Assembly: GCF_019457515.1 (NCBI RefSeq)
Contig: NZ_CP080421.1
Coordinates: 2,852,001-2,916,000, forward strand
Origin: Shewanella mesophila
GTDB lineage: Bacteria; Pseudomonadota; Gammaproteobacteria; Enterobacterales; Shewanellaceae
Length of the DNA stretch: 64,000 bases
Direction: 5' to 3'
Part shown: in pieces, positions 48,677 to 58,436 of the stretch
Position numbering within the stretch: position 1 is the first letter of the stretch
Layout: each line of letters begins with the position of its first letter
The notes under the pieces: generated by a model
What the model was told of the DNA's origin: nothing
Database searches by the model: none
The model's input: the letters and a program-made list of their open reading frames with translations, nothing else
Translations under genes and position numbers: made by a program

Positions 48677-48993
48677 CAGTAATGAAACTACTCTAGACTA
48701 ACAGTAAACTAGCTTTTAAACAATGAGTTATAATATAAAAGAAATCAACCTCAGATTCTCTGCTGAACGAAACAAAGGGCCTCCATCATTGCATAAAGTG
48801 CAATGTTCACGCAGGAAGAGAAGTCACTTGGCTCCGGCCTACATGATAATTAGGGGCAGGTCTTGTTTGTTGCAGTTCACATTAGCTTAGTTATTGCAAA
48901 AGTTGGTAACAGGATGTAAACAAGGTTCTTCGCTAGCTAACTTTGGGGCAAAAGCTTCTTAGCTTTTAATTCTCAAGTCACACCAAACACTGT
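48677..48993. other. Intergenic part of the accessory island
   Basis: About 320 bases with no convincing gene. It may hold the promoter of the two orphan genes. A stretch near 48850-48890 (AGGGGCAGGTCTTG) resembles sequences seen beside IS200/REP-type transposase genes, but no transposase or inverted end is present. Confidence 0.4.
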
Positions 48994-49201
48994 CAAATCG
49001 AAGAGATGAAATAACCCAGTGTAAGTGCGGTTTTGTCCTTCGAAATCATAGCCGAAAATGTTTTCGGCATTCCCTACTTCCATGTAAGTCAGATGATTTA
49101 GCAGAGCCCACATGGAAGTGCTCGAACAACGTCCATCTCTAAAAGCCAGTTCGACGTCCATGCCTCTCGTTCGTTAACCCAAAGCTACGCTTCACTCTCG
49201 G
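48994..49201 (-). repeat. Dispersed repeat, copy 4 (inverted)
   Basis: Read on the minus strand, this copy runs from the TGAAGCGTAGC module through AACGAGAGGCATGGACG and TTGTTCGAGCACTTCCATGT (shared with copy 1). It ends in TTACACTGGGTTATTTC and then ATCTCTTCGATTT, the family's right end. It is in the opposite orientation to copies 1-3 and lies on the other side of the two orphan genes. Confidence 0.8.
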
Positions 49202-49208
49202 TCCTCTA

Positions 49209-49375
49209 TTGATACCAATCAGTATAAGAAAATGATCTACTCAGCGTGTTTTTTGGCAACTAATTCAAGGCGAATGGACAATGGAATGGCTGCACCCTTG
49301 TGAGGCCGTTCAACGCAAAATTATCTCAATCAAATACTCAAGACAGATAATTAAGGTAGAGACTTAACCCGCAAT
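49209..49375. repeat. Possible further dispersed element
   Basis: The stretch beginning TTGATACCAATCAGTATAAG resembles a short interspersed sequence I recall from Shewanella and Vibrio intergenic regions. Only one copy is in this window, and no terminal inverted repeat is clear. No gene is present. Confidence 0.3.
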
Positions 49376-49381
49376 CAACAA

Positions 49382-49406
49382 AAAGGCCAGCTATAGCGGC
49401 TGGCCT
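49382..49406 (-). terminator. Terminator of the der operon
   Basis: AAGGCCAGC pairs perfectly with GCTGGCCTT around a 7-base loop, 28 bases beyond the der stop; on the minus strand it is followed by TTTTTG. Confidence 0.88.
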
Positions 49407-49433
49407 TCGATGAAATAATTCTAAATAGTTAGA

Positions 49434-50903
49434 TTACTTCTTACTGTCTTTAATATGACTCATCATACGCTTACGGCGGCGCTCTTGGCTCACGGTCAGC
49501 TTCTTGCTGTTCATGCCCTCAAACGGGTTGCCACCCTCTTGGAAACGCACTTGAATAGGCGTGCCCATCACTTTGAGTGAACGACGATAGTAGTTCATCA
49601 TAAAGCGCTTGTATGAATCTGGCAGCTTCTTAACCTGATTACCATGCACCACAACAATTGGTGGGTTGTAACCGCCTGCGTGGGCATATTTAAGCTTAAC
49701 GCGACGGCCATTAACCAAAGGTGGCTGGTGATCGTCTTGTGCCATCTGCATGATACGAGTCAGCATTGAGGTGCTGACGCGGCGCGTTGCACTCTCGTAG
49801 GCTTCTTGCACCGATTCAAATAGATGACCAACACCCGTGCCATGTAGCGCCGAGATAAAGTGAATACGGGCAAAGTCGATAAAGCCTAGACGACGGTCGA
49901 GTTCGCTCTTAACTCTGTCTTTTATCTCTTGATCGATACCATCCCACTTGTTTACCGCAATAACCAAAGCTCGACCAGCATTAAGCGCAAAACCCAATAG
50001 GCCAAGATCTTGCTCGGCGATACCTTCACGGGCATCGACGATAAGCAGTACGACGTTAGCATCTTCTACCGCTTTCAAGGTTTTGATCACCGAGAATTTC
50101 TCGACGGTCTCATGTACTTTACTACGACGACGGACACCAGCGGTGTCGATAATCACATATTCTTGGCCATCACGCTCTAGCGGAATATAGATACTGTCTC
50201 GGGTGGTACCCGGCTCATCATAAACAACAACCCGCTCTTCACCTAAAATACGGTTAGTTAAGGTTGATTTACCCACGTTTGGCTTACCAATAATGGCTAG
50301 CTTAATTGGCAGATCTTGCAGACGCTTTTGCTCAGCTTCTGCTTCCTCTTCTGTATATTCACGCTCTTCTTCTGGCTCTTGCTCATCGCCATCTCGGGTT
50401 AGACCGAGTGCTTCGGCGTATGGCGCTAACGCATACTCGATCATGTTGGTCACGCCGCGGCCTTGAGATGCAGCCATCTGGTACACTTCACCTAAGCCAA
50501 GCGCCCAAAACTCACCACAGGCAGAGTCAGCATCAATACCATCAACCTTGTTGGCAACGACAAACGTGGTTTTTTCACGGCGACGCAGATGCGCTGCAAT
50601 CGCTTCATCAGCCGATGTTAAGCCAGCACGGGCATCGGTTAAAAACAGCACTACGTCCGCTTCTTCGATAGCCGCAAGCGATTGCTCTGCCATACGGGTT
50701 TCGATACCCTCTTCGGTGCCGTCGATACCGCCGGTATCGACCACGATAAACTCATAACCCGATAGGTGAGCGCGGCCGTACTTACGATCCCGAGTCAGTC
50801 CAGGGTAGTCTGCTACCAAGGCATCTCTGGTGCGCGTAAGACGATTGAACAGGGTCGACTTACCTACGTTTGGTCGGCCTACTAGGGCCACAACTGGAAT
50901 CAT
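49434..50903 (-). CDS. der: Ribosome-associated GTPase Der (EngA)
   Basis: Der is an essential tandem GTPase acting in 50S subunit assembly. The 489-aa protein has two G domains, the first with [17 protein letters not shown] (about 7-23), the second with [17 protein letters not shown] (about 210-226), each with DxxG and NKWD/NKVD motifs. A KH-like C-terminal domain ends in a basic tail ([18 protein letters not shown]). It follows bamB after a terminator-like hairpin. Confidence 0.98.
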   Translation of the reverse strand: MIPVVALVGRPNVGKSTLFNRLTRTRDALVADYPGLTRDRKYGRAHLSGYEFIVVDTGGIDGTEEGIETRMAEQSLAAIEEADVVLFLTDARAGLTSADEAIAAHLRRREKTTFVVANKVDGIDADSACGEFWALGLGEVYQMAASQGRGVTNMIEYALAPYAEALGLTRDGDEQEPEEEREYTEEEAEAEQKRLQDLPIKLAIIGKPNVGKSTLTNRILGEERVVVYDEPGTTRDSIYIPLERDGQEYVIIDTAGVRRRSKVHETVEKFSVIKTLKAVEDANVVLLIVDAREGIAEQDLGLLGFALNAGRALVIAVNKWDGIDQEIKDRVKSELDRRLGFIDFARIHFISALHGTGVGHLFESVQEAYESATRRVSTSMLTRIMQMAQDDHQPPLVNGRRVKLKYAHAGGYNPPIVVVHGNQVKKLPDSYKRFMMNYYRRSLKVMGTPIQVRFQEGGNPFEGMNSKKLTVSQERRRKRMMSHIKDSKK

Positions 50904-50947
50904 TTTCTTGCCTCTAATCTACAAATCTTTTTGAAAATCTTAAATAA

Positions 50948-50980
50948 AAAGCCCCCAGAACTAACGTCCAGGGGCCTTTA
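50948..50980 (-). terminator. Hairpin between bamB and der
   Basis: GCCCCC and GGGGCC arms enclose a 14-base loop, and the minus strand continues into TTTTTATT. It could end bamB transcripts or reduce read-through into der. Confidence 0.7.
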
Positions 50981-50997
50981 AAACTGTAAAGCTCGCC

Positions 50998-52185
50998 TTA
51001 TGGAAGCGTTATTCTAGCAACCTTACCACCACGCGTCTGTACATAGATTTTATCATCTATTACTAGCGGCTGGCTAAATAAACCTGAACTATCCACTTCG
51101 ACACGGCCAACTATTTTACCATTGGTACGATCGATAAAGTGCAAATAACCTTCGAAGTCACCGACAACGAGATAATCTTTAAACACGGCTGGTGATGTCA
51201 GATCGCGGTTACTCAACTCGCTATTAGACCAATTCTCAAGGCCGTTACGTTTATCTACTGCGTAGATACGACTATGATCATCAACCACAAACAGATTTAG
51301 TCCAGAAGACGCTAAGTCATTAAAGCTCGAATACTTACGGCTCCACACTATACGCCCACTGCGAAGCTCCATCGACACCAAGTTACCATTGTAACTTACC
51401 GCATACAGATTTTCGCCGCTAACAAGAGGTTTCATATCGACATCAGCCATACGAGAAAACTCATTGCCACCTTTAGGAGTGTAGATCGGTTGTTCCCATG
51501 CAGCTTGACCGTTGTTTTTCACAACAACCGCCACTTTACCATCGGCGGTACCAACGAAAAATCCGCCAGCTTCATAAGTCGCAGAACCCGTTCCGCGCAA
51601 GGTCAAAGTGGGAAGCTTACTCTCGTAAGTCCAAAGCTTTTCACCATCATCGACGTTAAAGGCTTCAAGGCTTCCCGAGCTAGTGCTCACAACAACAACA
51701 TCTTCGCCGACCGTCGGCGCCGACAATAGCTCGCCACCGGCAACAACGTCCCACACAGGCTCACCGGTTTCTGCGTTTAATGCAGCAAAAAAGCCACTCT
51801 CACCGCCAACAAAGATTTTATCTCTAGCGGCGGTAACGCCAGCAGCTAAACGAGCCCCCTTATTTTTGGCAAGCGGTCTATCTCGGAAAGAGTCACTAAT
51901 ATCGACATTCCAAACCTGTTCGCCAGTCTCTTCGTTGAAAGCAATGATTTGCCCATAACGATCAACAACAAAAAGCTTTCCGTACCTTACTGCAGGTCGC
52001 AGACCTGAGTAATAGTCACCGACACCGCTGCCGATATTGGCACTCCAACTTACTTCAGGGAATACGCTAGCCTCGATTTCTGGTAAAGGACTAACGGGTT
52101 CCTCTTCGATATCACTTGAAGCACAAGCAGACAATAAGCCAATGCTTAGCCCGCATGCGAGTAACGTTTTGCACCAAGACTTCAT
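50998..52185 (-). CDS. bamB: Outer-membrane assembly lipoprotein BamB
   Basis: BamB is a lipoprotein of the BAM complex, which inserts beta-barrels into the outer membrane. The 395-aa protein has a lipoprotein signal (MKSWCKTLLACGLSIGLLSA then Cys21) and an eight-bladed beta-propeller of PQQ-like repeats (GQIIAFNEETGEQVWNVD, FFAALNAETGEPVWDVV, SLEAFNVDDGEKLWTY, IYAVDKRNGLENW). Part of the conserved hisS-yfgM-bamB-der block, starting 9 bases after yfgM. Confidence 0.97.
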   Translation of the reverse strand: MKSWCKTLLACGLSIGLLSACASSDIEEEPVSPLPEIEASVFPEVSWSANIGSGVGDYYSGLRPAVRYGKLFVVDRYGQIIAFNEETGEQVWNVDISDSFRDRPLAKNKGARLAAGVTAARDKIFVGGESGFFAALNAETGEPVWDVVAGGELLSAPTVGEDVVVVSTSSGSLEAFNVDDGEKLWTYESKLPTLTLRGTGSATYEAGGFFVGTADGKVAVVVKNNGQAAWEQPIYTPKGGNEFSRMADVDMKPLVSGENLYAVSYNGNLVSMELRSGRIVWSRKYSSFNDLASSGLNLFVVDDHSRIYAVDKRNGLENWSNSELSNRDLTSPAVFKDYLVVGDFEGYLHFIDRTNGKIVGRVEVDSSGLFSQPLVIDDKIYVQTRGGKVARITLP

Positions 52186-52194
52186 GGGCTATCC

Positions 52195-52818
52195 TTATGC
52201 CTTATTCAGGTTATCAAGCTTCATTTGAAGCGCTGGGCTCGATGCTGCGCCGCCATTGTCTATGGCAGCTTGATAGGCACTCTTCGCTTTCTCTGATTCG
52301 CCTTGGCGTACTAGGAAATCACCTTTTAGTTCATTACGTTGCACCGAAAATGCTGGCGCTGAGACTTGTTCTAAAGTAGCTATAGCCGTCGCGAACTGCC
52401 CCTGCTCTGCTTGCACTCTAGCGAGTCGAAGTGTGGCAACCGCGACAAGCCCTTCATCGGCATTATCGGCAACCACTTGTTTTAGTGACTGTTCCGCTTT
52501 AGCTAGATCACCCACTTCGACAGCCGCTTTGGCGACAATCAGCTCGAGTAGTGCTTGATAGCCTTTTTGGCTTTGATGATCTTTAGCAAAGCTTTCAGCC
52601 GCAGCTAGCATAGTCGAATCCGATTTGACTGAATTGCTAACCGCTTGGAAGGTTTCCGACGCTTCTTCAGCTTGGGCCACCTTATAATCTGAGTAATAGT
52701 TCCAGCTATATAGGCCGCCTAAACCAACGACTGCACCGATGACAATCGAGCTGCCATAGTCTTTCCAGAACTGTTTGATAGCATCAACTTGTTGTTCTTC
52801 TGTGCTATAAATTTCCAC
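52195..52818 (-). CDS. yfgM: YfgM family SecYEG-associated TPR protein
   Basis: YfgM is an inner-membrane protein with a periplasmic TPR domain, associated with SecYEG and the chaperone PpiD. The 207-aa protein has a short cytoplasmic N-terminus (STEEQQVDAIKQFWKDYG), one membrane helix (about 19-39), and a TPR_21-type helical domain (ESFAKDHQSQKGYQALLELI, VATLRLARVQAEQGQFATAI). It lies between hisS and bamB, as in E. coli. Confidence 0.95.
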   Translation of the reverse strand: MEIYSTEEQQVDAIKQFWKDYGSSIVIGAVVGLGGLYSWNYYSDYKVAQAEEASETFQAVSNSVKSDSTMLAAAESFAKDHQSQKGYQALLELIVAKAAVEVGDLAKAEQSLKQVVADNADEGLVAVATLRLARVQAEQGQFATAIATLEQVSAPAFSVQRNELKGDFLVRQGESEKAKSAYQAAIDNGGAASSPALQMKLDNLNKA

Positions 52819-52832
52819 TTTAATCTTCCCCT

Positions 52833-54104
52833 TTAAATCAGTTCTGCAATGTAAGTTGCTAACGAGTCACGCGCAACTAATTGTTGTTCTTTATCTTCAC
52901 GCAGATATTTTACCGCTACTTGATTGTTAGCGAGTTCATTCTCTCCAATCACAATAGCAACGAGAGCACCGCTTTTATCGGCACGTTTCATCTGCTTCTT
53001 AAAGTTACCACCACCACAATGACTCATCACTTTAAGGCCTGCAATCTCTCTCAGTTGCTGAGCAATCTTGATCGCTTCAACCCGGCAGTTATCACCCATT
53101 GCGGTAACATAAACGTCAACAGCGCCGCGGACATCATCGGTCAGCTCAAGCGTTTCTAACATCAAAACGATGCGCTCTAAACCCATAGCAAATCCGACAG
53201 CCGGCGTATCTTTACCACCTAACTGGCCTACGAGTCCATCATAACGACCACCAGCAAGTACGGTACCTTGGGCACCTAAACTGTCTGTAACCCATTCAAA
53301 TACTGTACGATTATAGTAATCTAAACCACGAACCAAGCGTGGGTTAATGGTGTATTTGATACCAACGGCGTCAAGTAGTTCACATAAATGTGAAAAATGC
53401 GCCTTGCTCTCTTCGCCAAGGTAATCCATCAGCTCTGGTGCATCGGCTAGCAATGCTTGAACATCTGGATTTTTAGTATCGAGCACGCGCAGCGGATTCG
53501 TGTACATACGGCGCTGGCTATCTTCATCAAGCTGCTCTTTATACTGCTCGAGAAAAGCGATTAATGCATCACGATATACGGCTCTTTCTGCTGCATCGCC
53601 GAGGGTATTAAGCTCAAGCTTAACATGTTCGCTAATGCCTAATTTCTGCCACAGACGCGCCGACATCATCAAGACTTCAGCATCAACATCTGCCGTTCCA
53701 ATGCCATACACCTCGACACCGAATTGATTAAATTGACGATATCGTCCCTTTTGTGGGCGTTCGTGACGGAACATGGGACCCATGTACCACAAACGCTGCT
53801 CTTGGTTATACAACAGGCCGTGTTCGTTACCAGCACGAACCGTAGAAGCCGTGCCTTCTGGGCGCAATGTAAGATAGTCGCCATTACGATCGGCAAAGGT
53901 ATACATCTCTTTTTCAACGATATCAGTGACTTCGCCGATTGAACGTTTGAAAAGGTCGGTACTTTCAACAATCGGCGTTCTAATTTCGCTGTATCCATAG
54001 GCCGCTACGGTATCACGCAGTACGGCTTCTAGTTTTTGCCATAAAGGGCTTTGTGTTGGCAGAATGTCATTCATGCCGCGTATCGCTTGGATCTGTTTTG
54101 CCAC
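52833..54104 (-). CDS. hisS: Histidyl-tRNA synthetase HisS
   Basis: A class II aminoacyl-tRNA synthetase. The 423-aa protein has motif 1 near [19 protein letters not shown], motif 2 ([14 protein letters not shown] and [20 protein letters not shown]), the histidine A motif [16 protein letters not shown], motif 3 ([11 protein letters not shown]) and a C-terminal anticodon-binding domain. Upstream is a gap holding a hairpin and a promoter with a GC-rich discriminator, so it may be transcribed separately from ispG. Confidence 0.98.
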   Translation of the reverse strand: MAKQIQAIRGMNDILPTQSPLWQKLEAVLRDTVAAYGYSEIRTPIVESTDLFKRSIGEVTDIVEKEMYTFADRNGDYLTLRPEGTASTVRAGNEHGLLYNQEQRLWYMGPMFRHERPQKGRYRQFNQFGVEVYGIGTADVDAEVLMMSARLWQKLGISEHVKLELNTLGDAAERAVYRDALIAFLEQYKEQLDEDSQRRMYTNPLRVLDTKNPDVQALLADAPELMDYLGEESKAHFSHLCELLDAVGIKYTINPRLVRGLDYYNRTVFEWVTDSLGAQGTVLAGGRYDGLVGQLGGKDTPAVGFAMGLERIVLMLETLELTDDVRGAVDVYVTAMGDNCRVEAIKIAQQLREIAGLKVMSHCGGGNFKKQMKRADKSGALVAIVIGENELANNQVAVKYLREDKEQQLVARDSLATYIAELI

Positions 54105-54128
54105 TGTGAACTCGTCCGAAATTAGCTA

Positions 54129-54180
54129 TAAAAATAAAAAAGCGCCCCGCATTATAGGCGCATCAATAATAAACGCAAAA
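54129..54180 (-). promoter_or_regulatory. Candidate hisS promoter overlapping a terminator-like hairpin
   Basis: On the minus strand TATAAT (54151-54156) is followed by GCGGGGCGC, a GC-rich discriminator of the type linked to stringent control. The same bases form a GCGCC/GGGGC-type hairpin (54142-54146 with 54157-54161) followed by a U-rich run. So the ispG-hisS gap may both stop read-through and restart transcription. The -35 match is poor. Confidence 0.4.
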
Positions 54181-54274
54181 CTGACACTTAACGTCAGTGA
54201 CCTAGGACACAACCTCAATCATTCACCGGGTTGTAATCTAGGAATTTAATTACTAAAGGATAACGCTAACTGTC

Positions 54275-55393
54275 TTACGACTGGGTCACGTCAGTCGCTG
54301 GAATACGGGCATTAATCGTTGCCACTTTTGCACGTATCTTTGCTTCTAATTGATCGACAATATGCTCGTTATCGAAACGCTCTTTCTGACGCACACCATC
54401 GTCAAAGTATCCACTTTTACGATTGCCACCAGTGAGGCCAATATCAGACACTAATGCTTCACCCGGACCGTTAACAACACACCCGATAATCGACACATCC
54501 ATAGGTGTGACAACATCTTCTAAGCGCTGTTCAAGCGCATTGACAGTTGCTATAACATCGAACTCTTGGCGAGAACATGAAGGGCAAGCAATAAAGTTAA
54601 TACCACGAGAACGGATACGCAGTGACTTTAGAATATCGAAACCCACTTTAATCTCTTCCACCGGGTCGGCAGCTAATGAGATGCGCAGGGTGTCGCCAAT
54701 CCCTTCAGCCAATAACATACCTAGGCCGACAGCGGATTTAACCGAGCCCGCTCGAGCACCACCCGCTTCGGTGATCCCAAGGTGCAGCGGTTGTTTAATC
54801 TGTTTAGCGAGCAATCGATAAGATTCGACCGCTAAGAACACATCAGAAGCTTTAACGCTGACCTTAAACTGATCGAAGTTAAGCCTGTCTAAAATATCTA
54901 CATGACGCATGGCCGACTCGAGCAGCGCTTCTGGCGTTGGCTCTTTGTACTTATCCATGAGATCTTTCTCTAATGAACCACCATTGACGCCAATACGAAT
55001 AGGAATATTCTTGTCTCTAGCACATTCAACGACGCTACGGATCCGCTCTTCGTTGCCGATATTACCTGGGTTAATACGCAAACAATCGACACCATATTCG
55101 GCCACTTTCAGGGCAATACGATAATCAAAATGGATATCGGCGATCAGAGGGATATTTGTCTGCTGCTTAATCAGCTTAAATGCTTCGGCGGCATCCATAG
55201 TAGGTACAGATACCCTGACCAAATCGGCACCCACTTTTTCTAATGCGCGGATCTGGGCGACGGTGGCTTCTACATCGGTAGTGCGAGTATTGGTCATCGA
55301 CTGCACAGCAATAGGGGCGCCATCACCAATAGGTACATTACCCACATAAATTCGTGTCGATGGGCGTCTAATGATTGGGGACTCGTTGTACAT
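54275..55393 (-). CDS. ispG: HMBPP synthase IspG (GcpE)
   Basis: IspG converts MEcPP to HMBPP, the penultimate step of the MEP isoprenoid pathway. The 372-aa protein has the TIM-barrel start ([31 protein letters not shown]) and the C-terminal Fe-S domain with [13 protein letters not shown] and [11 protein letters not shown], which supply the three cluster cysteines. It starts 19 bases after rodZ in the conserved pilW-rodZ-ispG order. Confidence 0.98.
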   Translation of the reverse strand: MYNESPIIRRPSTRIYVGNVPIGDGAPIAVQSMTNTRTTDVEATVAQIRALEKVGADLVRVSVPTMDAAEAFKLIKQQTNIPLIADIHFDYRIALKVAEYGVDCLRINPGNIGNEERIRSVVECARDKNIPIRIGVNGGSLEKDLMDKYKEPTPEALLESAMRHVDILDRLNFDQFKVSVKASDVFLAVESYRLLAKQIKQPLHLGITEAGGARAGSVKSAVGLGMLLAEGIGDTLRISLAADPVEEIKVGFDILKSLRIRSRGINFIACPSCSRQEFDVIATVNALEQRLEDVVTPMDVSIIGCVVNGPGEALVSDIGLTGGNRKSGYFDDGVRQKERFDNEHIVDQLEAKIRAKVATINARIPATDVTQS

Positions 55394-55412
55394 CTTAATT
55401 TACTCTTCTACT

Positions 55413-56351
55413 TCAAAGATTGCTGGAGCTTGTTAGTGTTAACCGAGCAACTCTACCCTTTGGGTATTTTGCCAGATCAACATTTTCACCATTGATACTT
55501 AATTCGAGGGACTGTGGTGCACCGAGTACAATGTTAAACGGTTCCTGCCCAACAACATTAAGCTCACTTCCCGCGACTTTAAGCCCATCGATAAGCTTAT
55601 TCCCTAGCGCGTCGGTCAATTGAATCCAGCAATCATCGGCAAGTGTCATCGCTACGGCAGAACTGCTGCTCTCTGTAGCACCATTTGCGGAAGATTGCTT
55701 AGCCAAAGTCCCTTGCTCATCGACCGTATTAGCTAAACTCACTTGGGGTTGGTTCAATCCGCTACTCTCGGTGAGGACTTGAGGCTCAACTCCTGTTTCG
55801 GCTTCTAACGAGCCATTAACGGCATCGATAGATTGTCCAAGCACGGCAGCGCGAGGTTGATCAGTCTCAATCTCTGCAACCTCTTCAACGGTCAATTTTG
55901 ACAAATCGACACCAGACACCATCTCAGATTTTTGCAGCCACCATACAACTAACAATGCGAGCAGTGTAAAAATGATGAAATAGGTCACCATCATTAGCCG
56001 ACCATCTCGAGCCTGACGCGTCGTTTTACGAGAAAAACTCTGCATTGTTGGTGAATTCGCCACGGGAAAACACTGCGCTAAAACTGTATCTATCACCTCT
56101 TTATCTAGGCCAACGATACGGGCATAGTTTTTTACATAGCCTTTGACATAAGTTGTTGAAGCGATATTTGAATAATCATCGGCTTCGATGTCAGACAAAA
56201 TAGATGGCCGCAGATGCAGCTGCTCAGCGACCTGTTCGACGCTTAGGCCATGAGCCTCACGCGCCTCTTTTAGCAACAAACCCAATTTTGGGGTTGCATC
56301 CTTTATAGTCTCAGCTTCATCCTTGAGCATTTCGGTTTGATTATCAGTCAT
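55413..56351 (-). CDS. rodZ: Cell-shape protein RodZ
   Basis: RodZ links MreB filaments to the membrane elongation machinery. The 312-aa protein has a cytoplasmic helix-turn-helix (about 20-88: LGLLLKEAREAHGLSVEQVA), a basic juxtamembrane stretch, one membrane helix (about 118-138), a low-complexity periplasmic linker and a C-terminal DUF4115 domain (DDCWIQLTDALGNKLIDGLK). Its start overlaps the pilW stop by one base. Confidence 0.94.
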   Translation of the reverse strand: MTDNQTEMLKDEAETIKDATPKLGLLLKEAREAHGLSVEQVAEQLHLRPSILSDIEADDYSNIASTTYVKGYVKNYARIVGLDKEVIDTVLAQCFPVANSPTMQSFSRKTTRQARDGRLMMVTYFIIFTLLALLVVWWLQKSEMVSGVDLSKLTVEEVAEIETDQPRAAVLGQSIDAVNGSLEAETGVEPQVLTESSGLNQPQVSLANTVDEQGTLAKQSSANGATESSSSAVAMTLADDCWIQLTDALGNKLIDGLKVAGSELNVVGQEPFNIVLGAPQSLELSINGENVDLAKYPKGRVARLTLTSSSNL

Positions 56352-57145
56352 TAGTGCATACTTGCTCTATACTGCTTAGCCTCATAGGAAGCGGGAAATT
56401 TAGCGAGTAATAATATACCAAATTTTCTTACGGCTTCCGAATCATTGAGGCCTTGCTCAATTCTAATTCCTAGCGCTAAACTTTGCGCCGACTCGGGCAC
56501 GACTCGATGATAACGCGCTAAGCCTCTCTTCGCTTCAGAGTAACGACCCAACTCTAGGTCAATTTCAGATAATTCTAATAGCGAGGTGCCTCGGCGAGGA
56601 TCGTAGTTCAATGCCATTTCAAAATAACCTTGCGCCTTAGTCAGGTCACCCGATTTACGGGTACATACACCTAAGTTCTCATAACTGGATGCCGAACTGG
56701 TGTATTTGGGCATTTTAACCGCTTTGAGAAACATCTCTTCAGCTTGTTGATACTTCTCTTGCTGGCACAGAAATACGCCAAAGTTGTTCATTGAATCTCC
56801 AGTGGCATCACTGGTGTTGATCGCATCTCGATAAGACTTCTCAGTCAAATCCAATTCGCCAACTGATTGATAATAATAGGCTAGTGCGATATGCACATCT
56901 TCAAGATTAGGAGCAAACTCAAGCGCTTTATCCAAATTATATTTGGCTTGTTCACTATTACCTTTGCGCAGATAAGTCAGCCCCAGTTGAACACGCTGAC
57001 GCGCTGCGGCAGCATTATCGAATACTTTCTCCGTCACAGGAACATCTGTGCCGCTATAGGTTCGTTCAGTCACACATCCTGACATCACCATAGATGTCAG
57101 GATGATCAATATCGAAATTTTTGGCTTTTTTAGCTTCATTAGCAA
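56351..57145 (-). CDS. pilW: Type IV pilus biogenesis/stability lipoprotein PilW (PilF)
   Basis: PilW/PilF is the TPR pilotin that brings the PilQ secretin to the outer membrane. The 264-aa protein has a lipoprotein signal ending SMVMSGCVTER (Cys24) and about six TPR units (RVQLGLTYLRKGNSEQAKYN, LEDVHIALAYYYQSVGELDL, SSYENLGVCTRKSGDLTKAQ). It starts 26 bases after rlmN and heads toward rodZ. No pilQ is in the window, as expected. Confidence 0.93.
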   Translation of the reverse strand: MLMKLKKPKISILIILTSMVMSGCVTERTYSGTDVPVTEKVFDNAAAARQRVQLGLTYLRKGNSEQAKYNLDKALEFAPNLEDVHIALAYYYQSVGELDLTEKSYRDAINTSDATGDSMNNFGVFLCQQEKYQQAEEMFLKAVKMPKYTSSASSYENLGVCTRKSGDLTKAQGYFEMALNYDPRRGTSLLELSEIDLELGRYSEAKRGLARYHRVVPESAQSLALGIRIEQGLNDSEAVRKFGILLLAKFPASYEAKQYRASMH

Positions 57146-57171
57146 GCCTATCTGTTTGCAGATACAATAAG

Positions 57172-58293
57172 TTAGTTTATTGTGACTGAAATCTGACTAT
57201 CTTGCATGCGTTTTTTCGCTAAACGTTTGGTTCTGTCTCGAATATCCCCAGCAAGCTGACCACAAGCCGCGTCAATATCGTCTCCGCGCGTCTTACGGAC
57301 GATAACCGTTAAGCCATATTCCATTAGCACTTTAGAAAACCTGTCGATACGAGAGTTTGATGAACGACCATAAGGTGAACCTGGATAAGGATTAAACGGA
57401 ATCAAGTTAATCTTACAAGGGGTATCTTTCATTAACTTAGCCAGCGCATGAGCCTGATCTGTACTGTCGTTAATATGATCTAGCATCACATATTCTACAG
57501 TTACGCGGCCACGATTGGCGTTTGACTTCGCTAAATAACGACGAATAGCCGCCAAAAAGTCTTCCAATGGGTACTTTTTATTAACAGGGACTAATACATC
57601 ACGCAACTCGTCGTCTGGCGCATGAATACTTACCGCCAAGGCCACATCTAAGTTATCGCCCAAGATATCTAGCGCAGGCACGACACCAGATGTCGATACC
57701 GTGACCCGACGTTTAGATAGGCTAAATCCGAAATCATCGAGCATGATATCAATGGCAGGCATTACATTTTTAAGGTTAAGTAGGGGCTCACCCATACCCA
57801 TCATAACGACGTTTGAGATTGGACGTTCGCCAGTTTCTTTTTGAAACCCTAGGAAATGAGAAACGCGCCAGATCTGACCAACAATTTCAGATACCGTTAG
57901 GTTACGGTTAAACCCCTGCTGAGCGGTCGAGCAGAAAGTACACTCAAGTGCACAACCGACTTGAGACGATACACAAAGAGTCGCCCGGTCTTCTTCTGGG
58001 ATATAAACCGTTTCAACTTCCTGACCATTGCCGACGTTAATCGCAAACTTAATGGTGCCATCAGTTGATTTTTGATAGCTGGAAATTTCAGGGGCAACCA
58101 CTTCACAGCGCTCGGCAAGTTTCGCCCGCAGCACTTTATTGATGTTAGTCATCTGTTCGAAGTCACTTATGCCAAAATGATACAACCATTTCATCAATTG
58201 ATCGGCACGAAATGGCTTTTCACCCATTTCCGAAAATAACGCTCTTAATCCTTTACGATCAAGATCCAATAAATTGATCTTCTTTTCACTCAT
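57172..58293 (-). CDS. rlmN: 23S rRNA A2503/tRNA A37 methyltransferase RlmN
   Basis: RlmN is a radical-SAM enzyme methylating C2 of adenosine in 23S rRNA and some tRNAs. I start it at ATG 58293 ([20 protein letters not shown]), with GAGG nine bases upstream; the frame is open to 58365 without support. The 373-aa protein has the CxxxCxxC cluster site (Cys114, Cys118, Cys121), GMGEPLLNL and the C-terminal [20 protein letters not shown] with the methyl-carrier cysteine. First of the leftward block rlmN-pilW-rodZ-ispG. Confidence 0.98.
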   Translation of the reverse strand: MSEKKINLLDLDRKGLRALFSEMGEKPFRADQLMKWLYHFGISDFEQMTNINKVLRAKLAERCEVVAPEISSYQKSTDGTIKFAINVGNGQEVETVYIPEEDRATLCVSSQVGCALECTFCSTAQQGFNRNLTVSEIVGQIWRVSHFLGFQKETGERPISNVVMMGMGEPLLNLKNVMPAIDIMLDDFGFSLSKRRVTVSTSGVVPALDILGDNLDVALAVSIHAPDDELRDVLVPVNKKYPLEDFLAAIRRYLAKSNANRGRVTVEYVMLDHINDSTDQAHALAKLMKDTPCKINLIPFNPYPGSPYGRSSNSRIDRFSKVLMEYGLTVIVRKTRGDDIDAACGQLAGDIRDRTKRLAKKRMQDSQISVTIN

Positions 58294-58436
58294 TTCGACT
58301 AACCTCAAACCAAACCTGCCACAGGGCGGCGAATTATACAGATACCAGCAAATTTTAGCCAGCAACGAAATAGACTATGATAGAATTACAGCCGGGCTAA
58401 TATTGGCTCGTTACTCGGAGTTATTTTACCTCCCCC

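Noticed and set aside
48850..48890. Sequence resembling the flank of an IS200/REP-type transposase
   Set aside because: No transposase gene or terminal hairpin accompanies it; resemblance is from memory only.
48973..49161. 62-codon frame MDVELAFRDGRCSSTSM inside repeat copy 4
   Set aside because: Lies wholly within the dispersed repeat and parallels the repeat's other copies; no independent support.
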